Assembly: GCF_014647415.1 (NCBI RefSeq)
Contig: NZ_BMPD01000011.1
Span: 1-64,000 of the forward strand
From: Haloarcula sebkhae
GTDB taxonomy: Archaea > Halobacteriota > Halobacteria > Halobacteriales > Haloarculaceae
Direction: 5' to 3'
Length of the DNA: 64,000 nt
In this document: piece after piece, positions 51,470-61,174 of the stretch
How the letters are laid out: each line of letters begins with the position of its first letter
Numbering within the stretch: position 1 is the first letter of the stretch
Program-made: the position numbers and the translations under genes
The notes under the pieces: model-generated
What the model was told of the DNA's origin: nothing
Seen by the model: the letters and a program-made list of their open reading frames with translations, nothing else
The model's database searches: none

Positions 51470-52309
51470 ATGGCAACAGCAGATGCCGGCGAGACGACCG
51501 TCGATCAGCTAGCCACCCGTGTCGAGCAGTTAGCGCAGCAACTTGCACGCAAAGACGACCGCATTGACGCCCTTGAACAGCAACTCGCCGATCACGAGGA
51601 GCGTATTGACGGGCTGAAGCAAGAGAACGAAGCGCTACAAGAACGCGTCGATGAGCTTGAAGACCTCGCTGATGTCAACAGCAGCAAGATCAAGCGTAAC
51701 CGACAGCGTGCGAGCGACATCAAGAACCGGCTTGGAGAGATCCAGTCACGTGAACTCGAAAAGGGCGCACATCTGCTTGAAGCTCACATCGATACCGGAC
51801 GGCTTGACGTCGACGGCGACCGCATCGAATGCTTCGACGGTGATGACGGACAGCGCTATGCCCGACTGCCCGGTGAGGCTGATCCGCTGGGCCGGTCTGG
51901 GTCATCGAGTCTCGCGATGGGTGACCTCCTGCCGATCCAGCAGTTAGCACGCATGGACGATGATATGCTGGCGGCATCCACGTCATCACTGCCAGCCCAA
52001 CTCGCTGCCAAAGCGTGGCGCGAACGCGAAGCTGGCCGGTTGTGGAACAACGGGAGCGGGAGTGTCCGCCACTACGTCGATGCCAGCGACCTCCGGACCT
52101 GGATTCGTCGCGAAGAGCAAGGTGTGAGTGAAACATATGCAAAGAAGCTCGTCAGTCGGACGCTGGATGCACTTCAGGAACTGACGAAAGACCGGCTCTG
52201 TATCGAACGCCGAAGTCGGAGAAAGGATGGACTCAATTACAAAGAACGGCGGGTTGTGTTGCCAGCCGACTCAGCGATCCCCGGCGAAACCACCGGTCAG
52301 GAGGAGTAG
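51470..52309 (+). CDS. Coiled-coil DNA-binding-like protein, 279 aa
   Basis: ATG at 51470 preferred over the GTG at 51419. The first 105 residues are a heptad-type coiled coil (VEQLAQQLARKDDRIDALEQ and onward to RNRLGEIQ). The C-terminal half looks like a winged helix (YVDASDLRTWIRREEQGVSE, YAKKLVSRTLDALQELTKDR). A second member with similar coiled coil starts at 63517. Proteins of this layout occur in haloarchaeal plasmids and may serve replication or partition; that is inference. Confidence 0.7.
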   Translation: MATADAGETTVDQLATRVEQLAQQLARKDDRIDALEQQLADHEERIDGLKQENEALQERVDELEDLADVNSSKIKRNRQRASDIKNRLGEIQSRELEKGAHLLEAHIDTGRLDVDGDRIECFDGDDGQRYARLPGEADPLGRSGSSSLAMGDLLPIQQLARMDDDMLAASTSSLPAQLAAKAWREREAGRLWNNGSGSVRHYVDASDLRTWIRREEQGVSETYAKKLVSRTLDALQELTKDRLCIERRSRRKDGLNYKERRVVLPADSAIPGETTGQEE

Positions 52310-52743
52310 CCCGATGACAGCTGTCGTCCCCGGTCAGCACTGTCGCCGGGGACAGATCGAGGCCGAGAGGCCCTAACGAACTCTCAAGGACCCACCACAT
52401 CCGACGCCGCTGCTGCCGTGCTGTGTGTTTCCAGTGTATCGTTACTTGCGGGTATCGGGTGAAGAGCGGGGGTCGGCGGGGAACAACGAGAGACGCACAC
52501 TCAGCAGTCACCGTGGACGACAGTTGTCTCCGGAAGACCACTCTCCTAGAGCGAATGTGCAAACTTCTCAATTGAGCCCCAAGGCACTCGGCCTGCTCTG
52601 CCTGTAGAGTAACTCTCTCCAGCGGTGACCCACTGCCACCGGCGTCGTGGCTGCTCCGACGGTCGACAAACTGGGCGACTCTATGGAGACTGTATCGACA
52701 ACAGTTGACAAGGTTTTATCAAAATCGAGAGTCGAAATTTTAT
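52310..52743. other. Intergenic with a hairpin, otherwise no gene seen
   Basis: GTCCCCGG (52326-52333) and CCGGGGAC (52346-52353) form an 8-bp stem just after the coiled-coil gene, likely its terminator. The remaining sequence shows no credible frame. Confidence 0.45.
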
Positions 52744-52953
52744 ATGGCCCGTCGCCGCATCAAACGACGATTGAAATCAGCGTTGCTGAGATTCAGTATT
52801 GGTACTGGGGTCCTTACGATTCTTGTCGAGTGGTTCTATAAAGAGAATTTTCAGTCCGTATTCGGTCCACTCTCGTTTGAAGACCATCTTCAGATTGTCG
52901 CATTATGCGCAATGGCTATTTTCCTCTTTGTCGTTATGGTGTCAATTCAATAG
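52744..52953 (+). CDS. Small two-TM membrane protein, 69 aa
   Basis: Basic start MARRRIKRRLKSALLRFS, then two TM helices (GTGVLTILVEWFY, IVALCAMAIFLFVVMVSI). Precedes the conjugation-like gene pair by 114 bp, so it may be part of the same unit. Confidence 0.6.
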   Translation: MARRRIKRRLKSALLRFSIGTGVLTILVEWFYKENFQSVFGPLSFEDHLQIVALCAMAIFLFVVMVSIQ

Positions 52954-53067
52954 TCAAGATTCTAACTCGCATCCAACACTCCTGATTTGCTTCAGTGTTG
53001 ATAGTCTCGTATTCTATAATATATTGTTTCTGATAGAAGCTAAGTGCGATGAACGCAATGTCTCGGT

Positions 53068-54228
53068 ATGGGATTGATTTTCGGTGATGAGTCACGCGAA
53101 GCAAAAGAATACGAGACATATCCCATCACAGCGCCGTTTCAGGTCCCGCTAGAGAGTCTCCCCGGAGAATTGCTTGAGATCCACCCATACAAAGATAATG
53201 ACGGCATTGAGGCCGGCGCAAATCTCCTGCAAGCACTGCATGACGTTCGTATCCGTGATGGCGAGAATGCCAGTGACGCCCACGCATTCGAAATCTGGTT
53301 CGACCGAGGCCAATTCACCTTCCGATTATATGCCGCAAATGAGCGCGCCAGTGAGCGATTCCAACGCCGGACAACGAACACGTACACGAACTCTGAGGTG
53401 ATTCCATTATCCGAAGGCAAGGCATTCCCATCGCTTCGCCCGGGCGATCATGTCGCCGGCTCATTTCTGGCTGAAGAGCGACACACCTTCCTGCCGATAC
53501 GTCACCACAACGCCGAGGGGTTCGAACACGGTGATCCGTACAGCGACATCATGGGTGAGATGCTGACGCTCGACGATTCTGTTGTTGTCGTGCAGGTCGT
53601 TTTCAAACCAGCGGCCAAAGACTGGACTCAAAACGGACCGGATGGGGAATCAGTTGCTGATATTGCGACTGACCTACGGAACGGCTCTGTTGCTGGGTTC
53701 AAAGACCCGCTGTTCTGGCTCGGCATCCGCGAACTTGACGAGCGCAAAGCCAGTCGCAAGGATAAGGAGGCCGCGAATATTGTGGAAGATCAGCGTGGCG
53801 AACAGGGGTTCCATGTTAATGTCCGGGTGTTGGCTGCCTCACCCCAGCCCCGGGAAGCTCGGGAGCGGGCCCGTGGGGTTGCCTCGATGTTCGCGAAGTA
53901 CTATAATGCAACCACGGAACAGGGATTAGACCACCATCCAGTTGATGCAAGCGACGAAACGATGCAGGGACTACTTGCCGATTTGTTCGAACGTCGCTGG
54001 CACGATCGGAAGATGATACTGAGCATTGACGAGGTTGCCGGCCTGGCGCATATTCCGAATGGAGAGATTGAGGTGCCACAGATCCCATGGAAGACGACAC
54101 AGACTGGGTCACAAATCGCCGCCGAGGCTGGCAAACACGAGTCAGAGACAGCGACACCAGCTGCCAGTGACGAGACGGATGAACCTGCATGGGGATACGA
54201 GGCCGACAGCCACGGGGAGGGAGACTAA
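53068..54228 (+). CDS. Partner protein of the TraD/VirB4-like ATPase (DUF8128-like)
   Basis: 386 residues: LESLPGELLEIHPYKDND, FEIWFDRGQFTFRLYA, FPSLRPGDHVAGSFL, FHVNVRVLAASPQPREARER. This resembles the N-terminal regions of haloarchaeal conjugation-type ATPases, here as a separate gene. Its stop shares one base with the ATPase start (TAATG), so both are made together. Probably a membrane-proximal or regulatory partner of the DNA-transfer motor. Confidence 0.7.
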   Translation: MGLIFGDESREAKEYETYPITAPFQVPLESLPGELLEIHPYKDNDGIEAGANLLQALHDVRIRDGENASDAHAFEIWFDRGQFTFRLYAANERASERFQRRTTNTYTNSEVIPLSEGKAFPSLRPGDHVAGSFLAEERHTFLPIRHHNAEGFEHGDPYSDIMGEMLTLDDSVVVVQVVFKPAAKDWTQNGPDGESVADIATDLRNGSVAGFKDPLFWLGIRELDERKASRKDKEAANIVEDQRGEQGFHVNVRVLAASPQPREARERARGVASMFAKYYNATTEQGLDHHPVDASDETMQGLLADLFERRWHDRKMILSIDEVAGLAHIPNGEIEVPQIPWKTTQTGSQIAAEAGKHESETATPAASDETDEPAWGYEADSHGEGD

Positions 54229-57221
54229 TGTTCGGGCTCGGCGGTGACGACGACCAGCACGCCGGGTTCGTTGACGACGAACCGACACCACGGGACCAGA
54301 CATCATCGGAGCAACAAGGGCCAGCAGCGGATGAATCACTGACCGGTGAGACGTATCAGGTTACCATCGACGATACCGAGCGAGCTGGACAATACGAAAT
54401 CAAAGCACACACAGAGCAGGCGGGGCCTGTCGCCGGAAAGAAGCCCCGACGGATGTTTGAGACGGCAGCCAACGATCCACAGCAGTCGCTTTGGATTGGC
54501 TACGATGACACCGCCCGCAATGGGTTTCGAGAAGCCCCAATCCAGTTCTCAGCCCTTCGGCGGCATCTGTGGATTAGTGGTACTACTGGGTCCGGCAAGA
54601 CCACACAGATGCAAAACAAAGCTGTCCAGCACGCTTACGCCGGGCATGGGTTCTGTAATATCGACCCGAAAGCCAGCGGCGACACTATCGAACTCCTGCA
54701 GCAACTGCCTACGCACCGACTAGATGATGTGATTGTCCTTGACCCAGGGTCCCCAGGGCTTGAGAAGATTGTCGGCATCAACATGCTGGATATGCCGGCA
54801 ATTGAGGATGAAACGCGCCGGGAAAAAGAGATCGAGAGTCGGCTGGAGAATTTGGTCGCGATTTTCGATAACGACGAATACTGGGGTGTCAACATGCAGG
54901 CAGTGACAGAATCGATGGGGAGAGCGATGCTCCGGCACAACGCCGAAATATCGCTCGACCCAGCTGGAGATCCGGAGGACAAGTACAGCGTTATCGACAT
55001 GTATTTTGTGTTGTTGAACGCTGAGCGCCGTGAGCGGTTCGCCACAGAGTGCAATGACCCATATCTCAGAGAATTCCTGTTTGAAATCGTGGAGATGGAT
55101 GACGACGATCTGCGCCCGCTAACAAAGCGCATCAAATCATGGGTGGAAAACGCAGTCGTCCGCCGCATCATCTCACGGCGTGAGTCGACTATCGACTGGG
55201 ACGATATCGTGGACAATGATCGGATTCTGTTAGTGCGGATTCCGGTTGACAGCGAAGATGTCCATCAGATGATTTCCCTCTCGGTGCTGCGGAACCTCTG
55301 GAGTGCAAAGAAGCGACAGGACCGGGACCCAGAGCGCGAAACGAAGCCGTACTTCTTGCAGGTCGACGAATTCGAGAAGGTCGCTAACGATAATCTCGCA
55401 ATCGAAGACATGCTCGTTCGTGCTCGCTCGATGTGGCTGTCGGTGACGTTGGGAACCCAGTACCCCGGCCAGATCGAGCAAGACCACGAGGGCGTGATGC
55501 GTGCTATGGAGAACAATTGTAATTCGTTGCTCGCGATGCGTACTCCGGGTGGCAACGACGCCAAACTGTTGATGCGGCGGTTCGAGGGGTACAGCGCCGG
55601 CGATCTCATGGATACAAATTACTATCGAACGTGGACCAAGATCCCGCTTCCAGGAGGTCGAGAATCTGAGCCAGTCAACCTGCAGAACTTCGCCCCGTAT
55701 CCCCCACTCCGGTCAGCGGACGAGGCAAAGAATGTTATCCGGACAACATTGGACCGCTGGGGAGCCGAACCACTGTCTGACGATGAAATTCAGCGCAACC
55801 TGAAATACGGAGGCTTCAACGAAGTGCTTGACCCGGATGCAGCGTCGGGGGCGGATTTCAACCCGGATACAGCGGCATTTGACGAGGGTGGACTCTCAGT
55901 CGAAGACTTGCCGACAGATACGATCTTAGAAGGAATCTATGCCGCACAAGTTCAGTACGAAGATGAGGAAACGTTGGTTGCCGCCACACACGCAGTCGAA
56001 GAAGTAGAGAAGCGACTCGGCGATACAGGCTACCAGTCCCAGCTAAGCAATGCATTCGAAGAACTGGAGTCAGTCAAGCGGGGCCGGCGGTCTGGCGAGG
56101 TCGTTGTCGGGTTGACTCCCGAGGGGCGGACACGCGTGTTTAGCGCTGATACCGGGTCATCGGCGTCAGGTGGTGGCGACGATCATCGGTATATCCTGCA
56201 GGAGTCGTTCCGAGCGTTCACGCGACTCGGCGCACTGACGCACCTGCCGACGCAGGAAGGCGACGAACTCCCGGACGGGGTCGCGGACCTGCCGATTGAC
56301 CCACTTGCGGATGCCGACACAATGGCTGAAGCCCATGAGCTTGAAACCCGGTTGCAGAGTGAATACCCAGCACTGTACAATCTCGCTGGGGCACGTGATA
56401 TCGCTATTGAAGCGGAGACATCGACGATCAAGAAGCCAATGCAGACGCTGACGAATCTACGGAAAGCTATCGAAAGTGATCGACTCTGTGTTTATACGTG
56501 TAAAGACGCAACAGCGTCAGGCAACGGATTCACGTACTGGCCCCAGCGTGGAGAGAAGATCATTTTCGATGTCGACGGACAGCAGATTGATTATAAGACA
56601 ATCACGTGCGTTCGGGATGTCGATGATGAGGGACGGCGGACATTCTACAACAAAACCTCGAAATACCAGATCGACGCGGACAGCTATGCAGTGCGGCCGA
56701 CAACAAAAGAACGAAACCCGCTCCGTTGGCACGAAGCAGATGATGATATCGTCGCGACAGCGAAGAACGGGACTGAGTGTGGGCGGTTCGACAGCGCCGA
56801 GGCTGTCGAGAATCCGTCCCCATCGGAAGTCCGTGCTTATCGAACCCTGACTGATGACGGTGCGTGGATCGTCCAAGAAGGCAGCAAGCAGCATGGACCA
56901 TATGGGTCGCTGGATGAGCTGCGAAACGAGTGGCAGGACCTCTATGCGCCGTTTATCCCAGAAAATGAGTTCCCGCGTCAGCCGGTTCCAGATGACTTTG
57001 TGTTCGTCGTCTTCCCGGACGACGACAACACAGAGTTCGACGAGCCAATGCTATACGATCAAGGAGAGATCCGGCCGCTGTTTGAGGACGATATAGACTC
57101 AACGGTGATAGCCAGCAGTGAGGGACAAGATAGTACTGAACCCCAGCATCAAGCTGACCAACCAACAGGTGCAAATAAGGAGACTGACCGGGCAACGGAC
57201 TTGTTCGTTGATCGAGTCTAG
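54228..57221 (+). CDS. TraD/VirB4-like DNA-transfer ATPase
   Basis: 997 residues from ATG 54228. Walker A GTTGSGKTTQMQNKA (about residues 120-134), Walker B FLQVDEFEKVA (about 378-388), LGTQYPGQIEQ sensor region, consistent with FtsK/HerA-type motor ATPases of type IV secretion (coupling protein or VirB4). The C-terminal third (after about 700) contains beta-rich segments unique to haloarchaeal versions and an acidic tail. It would pump DNA or protein across the membrane during conjugation or plasmid transfer. Key gene of the mobile module at 47.7-57.2 kb. No relaxase was identified. Confidence 0.85.
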   Translation: MFGLGGDDDQHAGFVDDEPTPRDQTSSEQQGPAADESLTGETYQVTIDDTERAGQYEIKAHTEQAGPVAGKKPRRMFETAANDPQQSLWIGYDDTARNGFREAPIQFSALRRHLWISGTTGSGKTTQMQNKAVQHAYAGHGFCNIDPKASGDTIELLQQLPTHRLDDVIVLDPGSPGLEKIVGINMLDMPAIEDETRREKEIESRLENLVAIFDNDEYWGVNMQAVTESMGRAMLRHNAEISLDPAGDPEDKYSVIDMYFVLLNAERRERFATECNDPYLREFLFEIVEMDDDDLRPLTKRIKSWVENAVVRRIISRRESTIDWDDIVDNDRILLVRIPVDSEDVHQMISLSVLRNLWSAKKRQDRDPERETKPYFLQVDEFEKVANDNLAIEDMLVRARSMWLSVTLGTQYPGQIEQDHEGVMRAMENNCNSLLAMRTPGGNDAKLLMRRFEGYSAGDLMDTNYYRTWTKIPLPGGRESEPVNLQNFAPYPPLRSADEAKNVIRTTLDRWGAEPLSDDEIQRNLKYGGFNEVLDPDAASGADFNPDTAAFDEGGLSVEDLPTDTILEGIYAAQVQYEDEETLVAATHAVEEVEKRLGDTGYQSQLSNAFEELESVKRGRRSGEVVVGLTPEGRTRVFSADTGSSASGGGDDHRYILQESFRAFTRLGALTHLPTQEGDELPDGVADLPIDPLADADTMAEAHELETRLQSEYPALYNLAGARDIAIEAETSTIKKPMQTLTNLRKAIESDRLCVYTCKDATASGNGFTYWPQRGEKIIFDVDGQQIDYKTITCVRDVDDEGRRTFYNKTSKYQIDADSYAVRPTTKERNPLRWHEADDDIVATAKNGTECGRFDSAEAVENPSPSEVRAYRTLTDDGAWIVQEGSKQHGPYGSLDELRNEWQDLYAPFIPENEFPRQPVPDDFVFVVFPDDDNTEFDEPMLYDQGEIRPLFEDDIDSTVIASSEGQDSTEPQHQADQPTGANKETDRATDLFVDRV

Positions 57222-57919
57222 TCAACCAACGGCTTGATGTCCTCACGGTAGTCTGCGGTCAACTCCCGAATCCGATCTTGATCGCCGTGTCGATCATCAA
57301 GTACCCGAGTGAGAGCGAGTATTGCTGCTCGGCAGTCATCCAAGTTGCTCCGGATTTCGGTATCGAATATTGGGTCGTTCTTTAATTCTTCAACTTCCAT
57401 AGCGAGGTTAGCAACCTGTTCTTGGAGATTATCGACATCTGTCTGGCCGGTGGATGAGCTATCTGAATCGAGCCCTTGTACTGTCGACTGAATAGTATCA
57501 ACTTGCCTTTCAACCTGTTCGAGCCGGTCAACCACATTCCCAGATGAGGGTTCCTGATTGAGCGTGTCGATCACCTCTTTTCCATCCTGTGTCAGTTGGA
57601 TCTTCTTTGCAGGGGCAGGGCCAGGTCCACCGGCAGGTTGTTCGGTGATAACTAGTCCATGATGTTCTAAGTAGTTCTCAATTCGATAATGTATCTGTTT
57701 GTTTGATAGTCCAGTGAGTTCTTTTATATCGGCCGTCTCAGCGACGGAATCAAACTCAGCGAGCGCACTGAGAATGTCCCGAGAGCCTTTGTCTAACTCG
57801 GTCCGTATCTGATCAGATACTTCGGTCACAGGTAGTGTTAGTATCCCGCTACTTGAAAAATTTCTCCTGATTTCAACTTGCGCTATTTCATGGTGGCTCT
57901 CTTCATGGTGAAATTTCAT
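57218..57919 (-). CDS. Winged-helix regulator with coiled coil
   Basis: 233 residues from ATG 57919, or 203 from GTG 57829. Winged helix: RDILSALAEFDSVAETADIK, LTGLSNKQIHYRIENYLEHH, LTQDGKEVID; then a coiled coil (VVDRLEQVERQVDTIQSTV). Codons 1-20 of the longer form consist of the TTTCA repeats and read as HHEESHHE, so the GTG start, with the repeats upstream, is attractive. Convergent with the ATPase gene (4-bp overlap). Possibly a plasmid partition or copy-control regulator. Confidence 0.7.
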   Translation of the reverse strand: MKFHHEESHHEIAQVEIRRNFSSSGILTLPVTEVSDQIRTELDKGSRDILSALAEFDSVAETADIKELTGLSNKQIHYRIENYLEHHGLVITEQPAGGPGPAPAKKIQLTQDGKEVIDTLNQEPSSGNVVDRLEQVERQVDTIQSTVQGLDSDSSSTGQTDVDNLQEQVANLAMEVEELKNDPIFDTEIRSNLDDCRAAILALTRVLDDRHGDQDRIRELTADYREDIKPLVD

Positions 57920-57944
57920 GGTGTTATTTCAAGTGATTTCAAGT
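57851..57944 (-). promoter_or_regulatory. Cluster of TTTCAAGT/TTTCATGG repeats (iteron-like operator)
   Basis: Copies start at 57871, 57886, 57901 (CTTCATGG), 57914, 57927 and 57937, spaced 15, 15, 13, 13 and 10 bp, with an inverted copy ACTTGAAA at 57851-57858. Likely binding sites for the adjacent winged-helix protein, or iterons. Confidence 0.6.
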
Positions 57945-58000
57945 TGAATACCGCACCGCGTCTCTAATAGACAGATTGGACCCCAGTTCAGCGCGAGCAG

Positions 58001-58760
58001 GTGGATACCCAAAGAGGGAGAGACAGGCCGAGATGAGAGTGTGTCGAGAAAGTGAGGTTTCCAGTCTAGCTAAGCAGTACTGAGGGCCGGCCGAGTGCCG
58101 TGCAAAGTGAGGTCCCGAGCAGCGCGAGCCCGAGGACTGACAACTGCCTCGAAGCAGGTGGGGTGTCCAGCAGTGTCGAACAGCTGAGCATCCGGGTGTG
58201 TCTCCCAGTGTGGGTGTCCGGCAGGGCAAGCACCGCGATAAGAGTGTGAACAGCAGCGCTGGCAGCAGCGTCGACAGGGCCGACAGGTGGGGGGTCCCTC
58301 TGGTGAGGCACCCCGTGGTTCACTGGTCTCTCCGAGGGGGTATCCCGGCGAACTCGACGGCCGAGAGGCAATGGTGTGTCTCCCGGGTGGGGTATCCACC
58401 GGCTGAGTGACAGTGGGGTCCGACTGTCTCGATGACCGACAATCCGGGGCTAAGTCTCCCGGTGGACATCCCCACTGGCTGACCGAGGCTGGGGGCGAGG
58501 TCCTCGACGATCTCGACGACCGACCAGCACTCTCCGGCCGACAGCCTCTTCAGACCGACCTCGACGACCGACCAGCACTCTCCGACCGACACCGCTGGTG
58601 GACACCCGGGCTGGCTAGGACCCGTGGTTGTCCGGTAATTTTCCCAGTGGACCTCCGGGCTGGCTTCAGCAATAGGACCGCCGTGGCCCGCTTCGAAGTT
58701 GGGGGTCCCACCGATTCCGTATCAGTGAGTCTGGGTGTGCTTCTCCCCGTGGGATACCCG
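58001..58760. repeat. GC-rich tract with recurring GTGGGGTATCC-like motif
   Basis: The 11-nt motif recurs about 12 times with variation (for example 58001, 58158, 58210, 58386, 58460, 58596, 58647, 58748), often beside GGCTGG or CTCCGGGC. Within it, CTCGACGACCGACCAGCAC plus CTCTCC occurs at 58512 and 58560 with one change in about 30 bp. Many short frames exist on both strands but none looks like a protein. No gene is called between 57945 and 58721. Confidence 0.55.
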
Positions 58761-58997
58761 GTGGGGCGAGACATCGAACCACCCCATCTCGATGGCCGAC
58801 CCCCCACCACACGCGGAGCGGCAAACTAGCCGGGGCCGCCGGTAGCAAACATCACATCCAATCATTTTGCGAGTGACATCCTCAACAGTACCGTACTCAC
58901 CAATGTCCTCTTTTTCAATAATATGGATAGTATCTGTTACTGCTGAGGACTCGGCCCGGCAATGAAATAGACCAATTGTGTTAATGTCAATAGCCAT
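58722..58997 (-). CDS. Small Cys-containing protein, 91 aa
   Basis: MAIDINTIGLFHCRAESSAV start, then IGCDVCYRRPRLVCRSACGG with four Cys that could bind zinc. AAGTATATATCC, a good TATA box, lies about 27 nt upstream, supporting the start. The last 20 residues lie in the GC-rich repeat tract. Unknown function. Confidence 0.5.
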   Translation of the reverse strand: MAIDINTIGLFHCRAESSAVTDTIHIIEKEDIGEYGTVEDVTRKMIGCDVCYRRPRLVCRSACGGGSAIEMGWFDVSPHRVSHGEKHTQTH

Positions 58998-59281
58998 TTG
59001 TTATCCCCACAAAGGCTTCGGATATATACTTGGTTGGCTTCTAGCAAAAGTAAACATACTTATCTTGATTAAACGTGGAGAACTGAAGAACTGTATAACT
59101 GTCTATGGATGATCACCTGAACCGACCTCTTTTTTGAAACTGTTGTTAGATGGGTAATCAATTCATGTCATTATAATAGTTGCTACAAACACAAAGTCTG
59201 CAATTCTAGGATTTTCACTGATTGAGCTATTTTATTGGAGAGAAGTAAATCAATCATGTCTACCAAGACCTACTCAGCAAA

Positions 59282-60022
59282 TTAAGAGGGTAATGATGTT
59301 GGTTTCTGAAATGAGCGGACAGCCACAATCAAGAGCTGAACGGTTTTGCCCAAAGCTGGCAAGATGGAGGATAGCAGTAATATAACATATGACAGTATTG
59401 CTACAATAGTGGCAACAGTGGGTCCAAGAAGCACCTTTGTGAGAAGGACGCTTACAATAATGAGTGTGGTCATAGCTGATATTTTGCCCAATATAATTGC
59501 TAGTTCATAGTTTGAGGAGTCATCTATCATCGGTAGGAAAAACAAACAAAGTAAAACCAACTCGACAGCCCCATATCCTGCGTGATTCCCTGCATGGGAG
59601 ATTATTGATTGTATTGGTAGTAATATCCAAGCTATTCTGAGGACAGCTTCTGTAACTCCATACAGCACCAGGCCAAGGCCTAACACTTCTTGCCATTCCT
59701 CGCGGATCTTCACATGATCGGGGACCATATTGCTATTTATTATCGACAAGAATGAGGGGTAAATAACCAATGAGAGCATGTACATAGATAATGGAACTTG
59801 AAATGGCGAGACCAGATGGAAGAGACCTGTCCCGCCAATAGAAATGCATATCGTTTGTAACACTCGTCTGATGAATTCAATCCAATTTTGCCGTTGTTGC
59901 ATAGTGACTTCACTGTCCGGACTGGTATAGCAATTATACCAAAGATTAGTCCACATATTCACAAGGAAAATTGCAAAGAGTTTAAAGGGGGATTCTAATG
60001 GACTGTCGTTCTGTTCCGGCAT
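59282..60022 (-). CDS. Multi-TM membrane protein, AT-rich
   Basis: 246 residues from MPEQNDSPLES; an upstream ATG exists, but the TATA-like TTTTTAAAC (about 60044) is placed for a leaderless start at 60022. Six hydrophobic segments (FHLVSPFQVPLSMYMLSLVI, VLGLGLVLYGVTEAVLRIAW, others). Much more AT-rich than most of the window. No family recognised. It lies next to the IS1595-type element, which inserted upstream of it. Confidence 0.6.
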   Translation of the reverse strand: MPEQNDSPLESPFKLFAIFLVNMWTNLWYNCYTSPDSEVTMQQRQNWIEFIRRVLQTICISIGGTGLFHLVSPFQVPLSMYMLSLVIYPSFLSIINSNMVPDHVKIREEWQEVLGLGLVLYGVTEAVLRIAWILLPIQSIISHAGNHAGYGAVELVLLCLFFLPMIDDSSNYELAIILGKISAMTTLIIVSVLLTKVLLGPTVATIVAILSYVILLLSSILPALGKTVQLLIVAVRSFQKPTSLPS

Positions 60023-60067
60023 ACTATTAGATATTATGTAGGAGTTTAAAAACATACGCTAGTCATT

Positions 60068-61087
60068 TAAATGGTCGCTCTTCTGTAGCGGATTGTTGGT
60101 GAGTTGGAGCAGTAGCTGGAAGTCACAGCGGGCAAGGGTGGCGCGACCACGCCACCCGACGAAGCATGATTCCACTCAAGATGTTCGTCTCGGAGCGTCG
60201 GGCCGCGAATCTGCTGGCACAGGTTCGCTGGCGTGACGGTATCTATTGCCCGCGCTGCCGTGCCGAATCAGCGATTCGGTACGGCAGCTATCGGGTGTTT
60301 CAACGGTATCTGTGTAAGGATTGCGGCCGGACGTTCAACGACAAGACCGGCACGGTCTTCGAACAGTCAACGATACCGCTTAGGAAGTGGTATCTCGCCG
60401 TCTGCAGTTACATCCGGCTGAACACGAGCATCCGCCAACTGGATGCTGAACTCGCCGTCTCGTACAAGACGGTCTACCGGCGCGTCCAGCGCTTCCTGCG
60501 GGCGCTGGACGCGCCTCGACCACAAGTAGAAGGCCCGGTTGAAATCGACGAGTTGTACGTCAACGCAGGCAAGAAGGGCCGCGAGCGCGACCAGCCGTCG
60601 CGCTCGCGTGGCCTGTCCACACGCGGTCGTGGAACGTATCACGAAGACAAGCCGCCCGTGTTCATCATCGCTGATCGCGGCACGGGAGAAACATACGTTC
60701 ATCCGGCGAAAGCTGCCGATGAGTCAACGATTCGACTCCTGCTTGACGACGGCAAAGAGGAGTCGCTAACAGTCTATACTGACGGCTTTCGAGCGTACGG
60801 GCCACTTGACGAGGACGACGCATTCGACCGCCAGTACGTCGTCCATAGTGAGGGTGAATACGCTGATGGAGACGTGCACGTCAACACATGCGAGAGCCAC
60901 GCGTCGCTGGCGCGACGGTGGCTCTCGCCCCATCGAGGTATCTCTAAAGACAAACTCACACCCTACCTCAGAGCGTTGCAGCTTCGAAAACGTGTCCGGC
61001 GAAAACCCGGCGACGAAGCGCTCAAAACCATCCTCGAAACAGCACTATGACGCCACCAACAATCGCTTACCCAAGAGCGTAAATGGT
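60068..61087 (+). mobile_element. Complete IS1595-type insertion sequence with 8-bp target duplication
   Basis: Terminal inverted repeats of about 26 bp: left from 60076 (CGCTCTTCTGTAGCGGATTG), right ending at 61079 (its complement begins CGCTCTTGGGTAAGCGATTG), 22 of 26 matching. Direct target duplications TAAATGGT at 60068-60075 and 61080-61087. The element itself is 60076-61079 (1004 bp). Intact ends and target copies imply recent insertion. Confidence 0.9.
60166..61050 (+). CDS. IS1595-family transposase
   Basis: 294 residues. N-terminal zinc ribbon (CPRCRAESAIRYGSYRVFQR, CKDCGRTF), then the catalytic domain with Asp in EIDELYVNAG, Asp in YTDGFRAYG, and HVNTCESHASLARRWLSPHR near the third catalytic position, as in ISXO2/IS1595 enzymes. 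C-terminal helix basic. It moves the element defined by the inverted repeats around it. No accessory gene. Confidence 0.9.
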   Translation: MIPLKMFVSERRAANLLAQVRWRDGIYCPRCRAESAIRYGSYRVFQRYLCKDCGRTFNDKTGTVFEQSTIPLRKWYLAVCSYIRLNTSIRQLDAELAVSYKTVYRRVQRFLRALDAPRPQVEGPVEIDELYVNAGKKGRERDQPSRSRGLSTRGRGTYHEDKPPVFIIADRGTGETYVHPAKAADESTIRLLLDDGKEESLTVYTDGFRAYGPLDEDDAFDRQYVVHSEGEYADGDVHVNTCESHASLARRWLSPHRGISKDKLTPYLRALQLRKRVRRKPGDEALKTILETAL

Positions 61088-61174
61088 TATTATAATATCC
61101 TAATCTACCCGTGCTTTACTTTCACCTCACCCTCACAGACTTTTACTCTCATTAGAGAGAGCTAGTCAACAAAC

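Noticed and set aside
57939..58829. Several 60-140 codon frames on both strands
   Set aside because: They all follow the GC-rich repeat motif and have no promoter, conserved motif or acidic composition.
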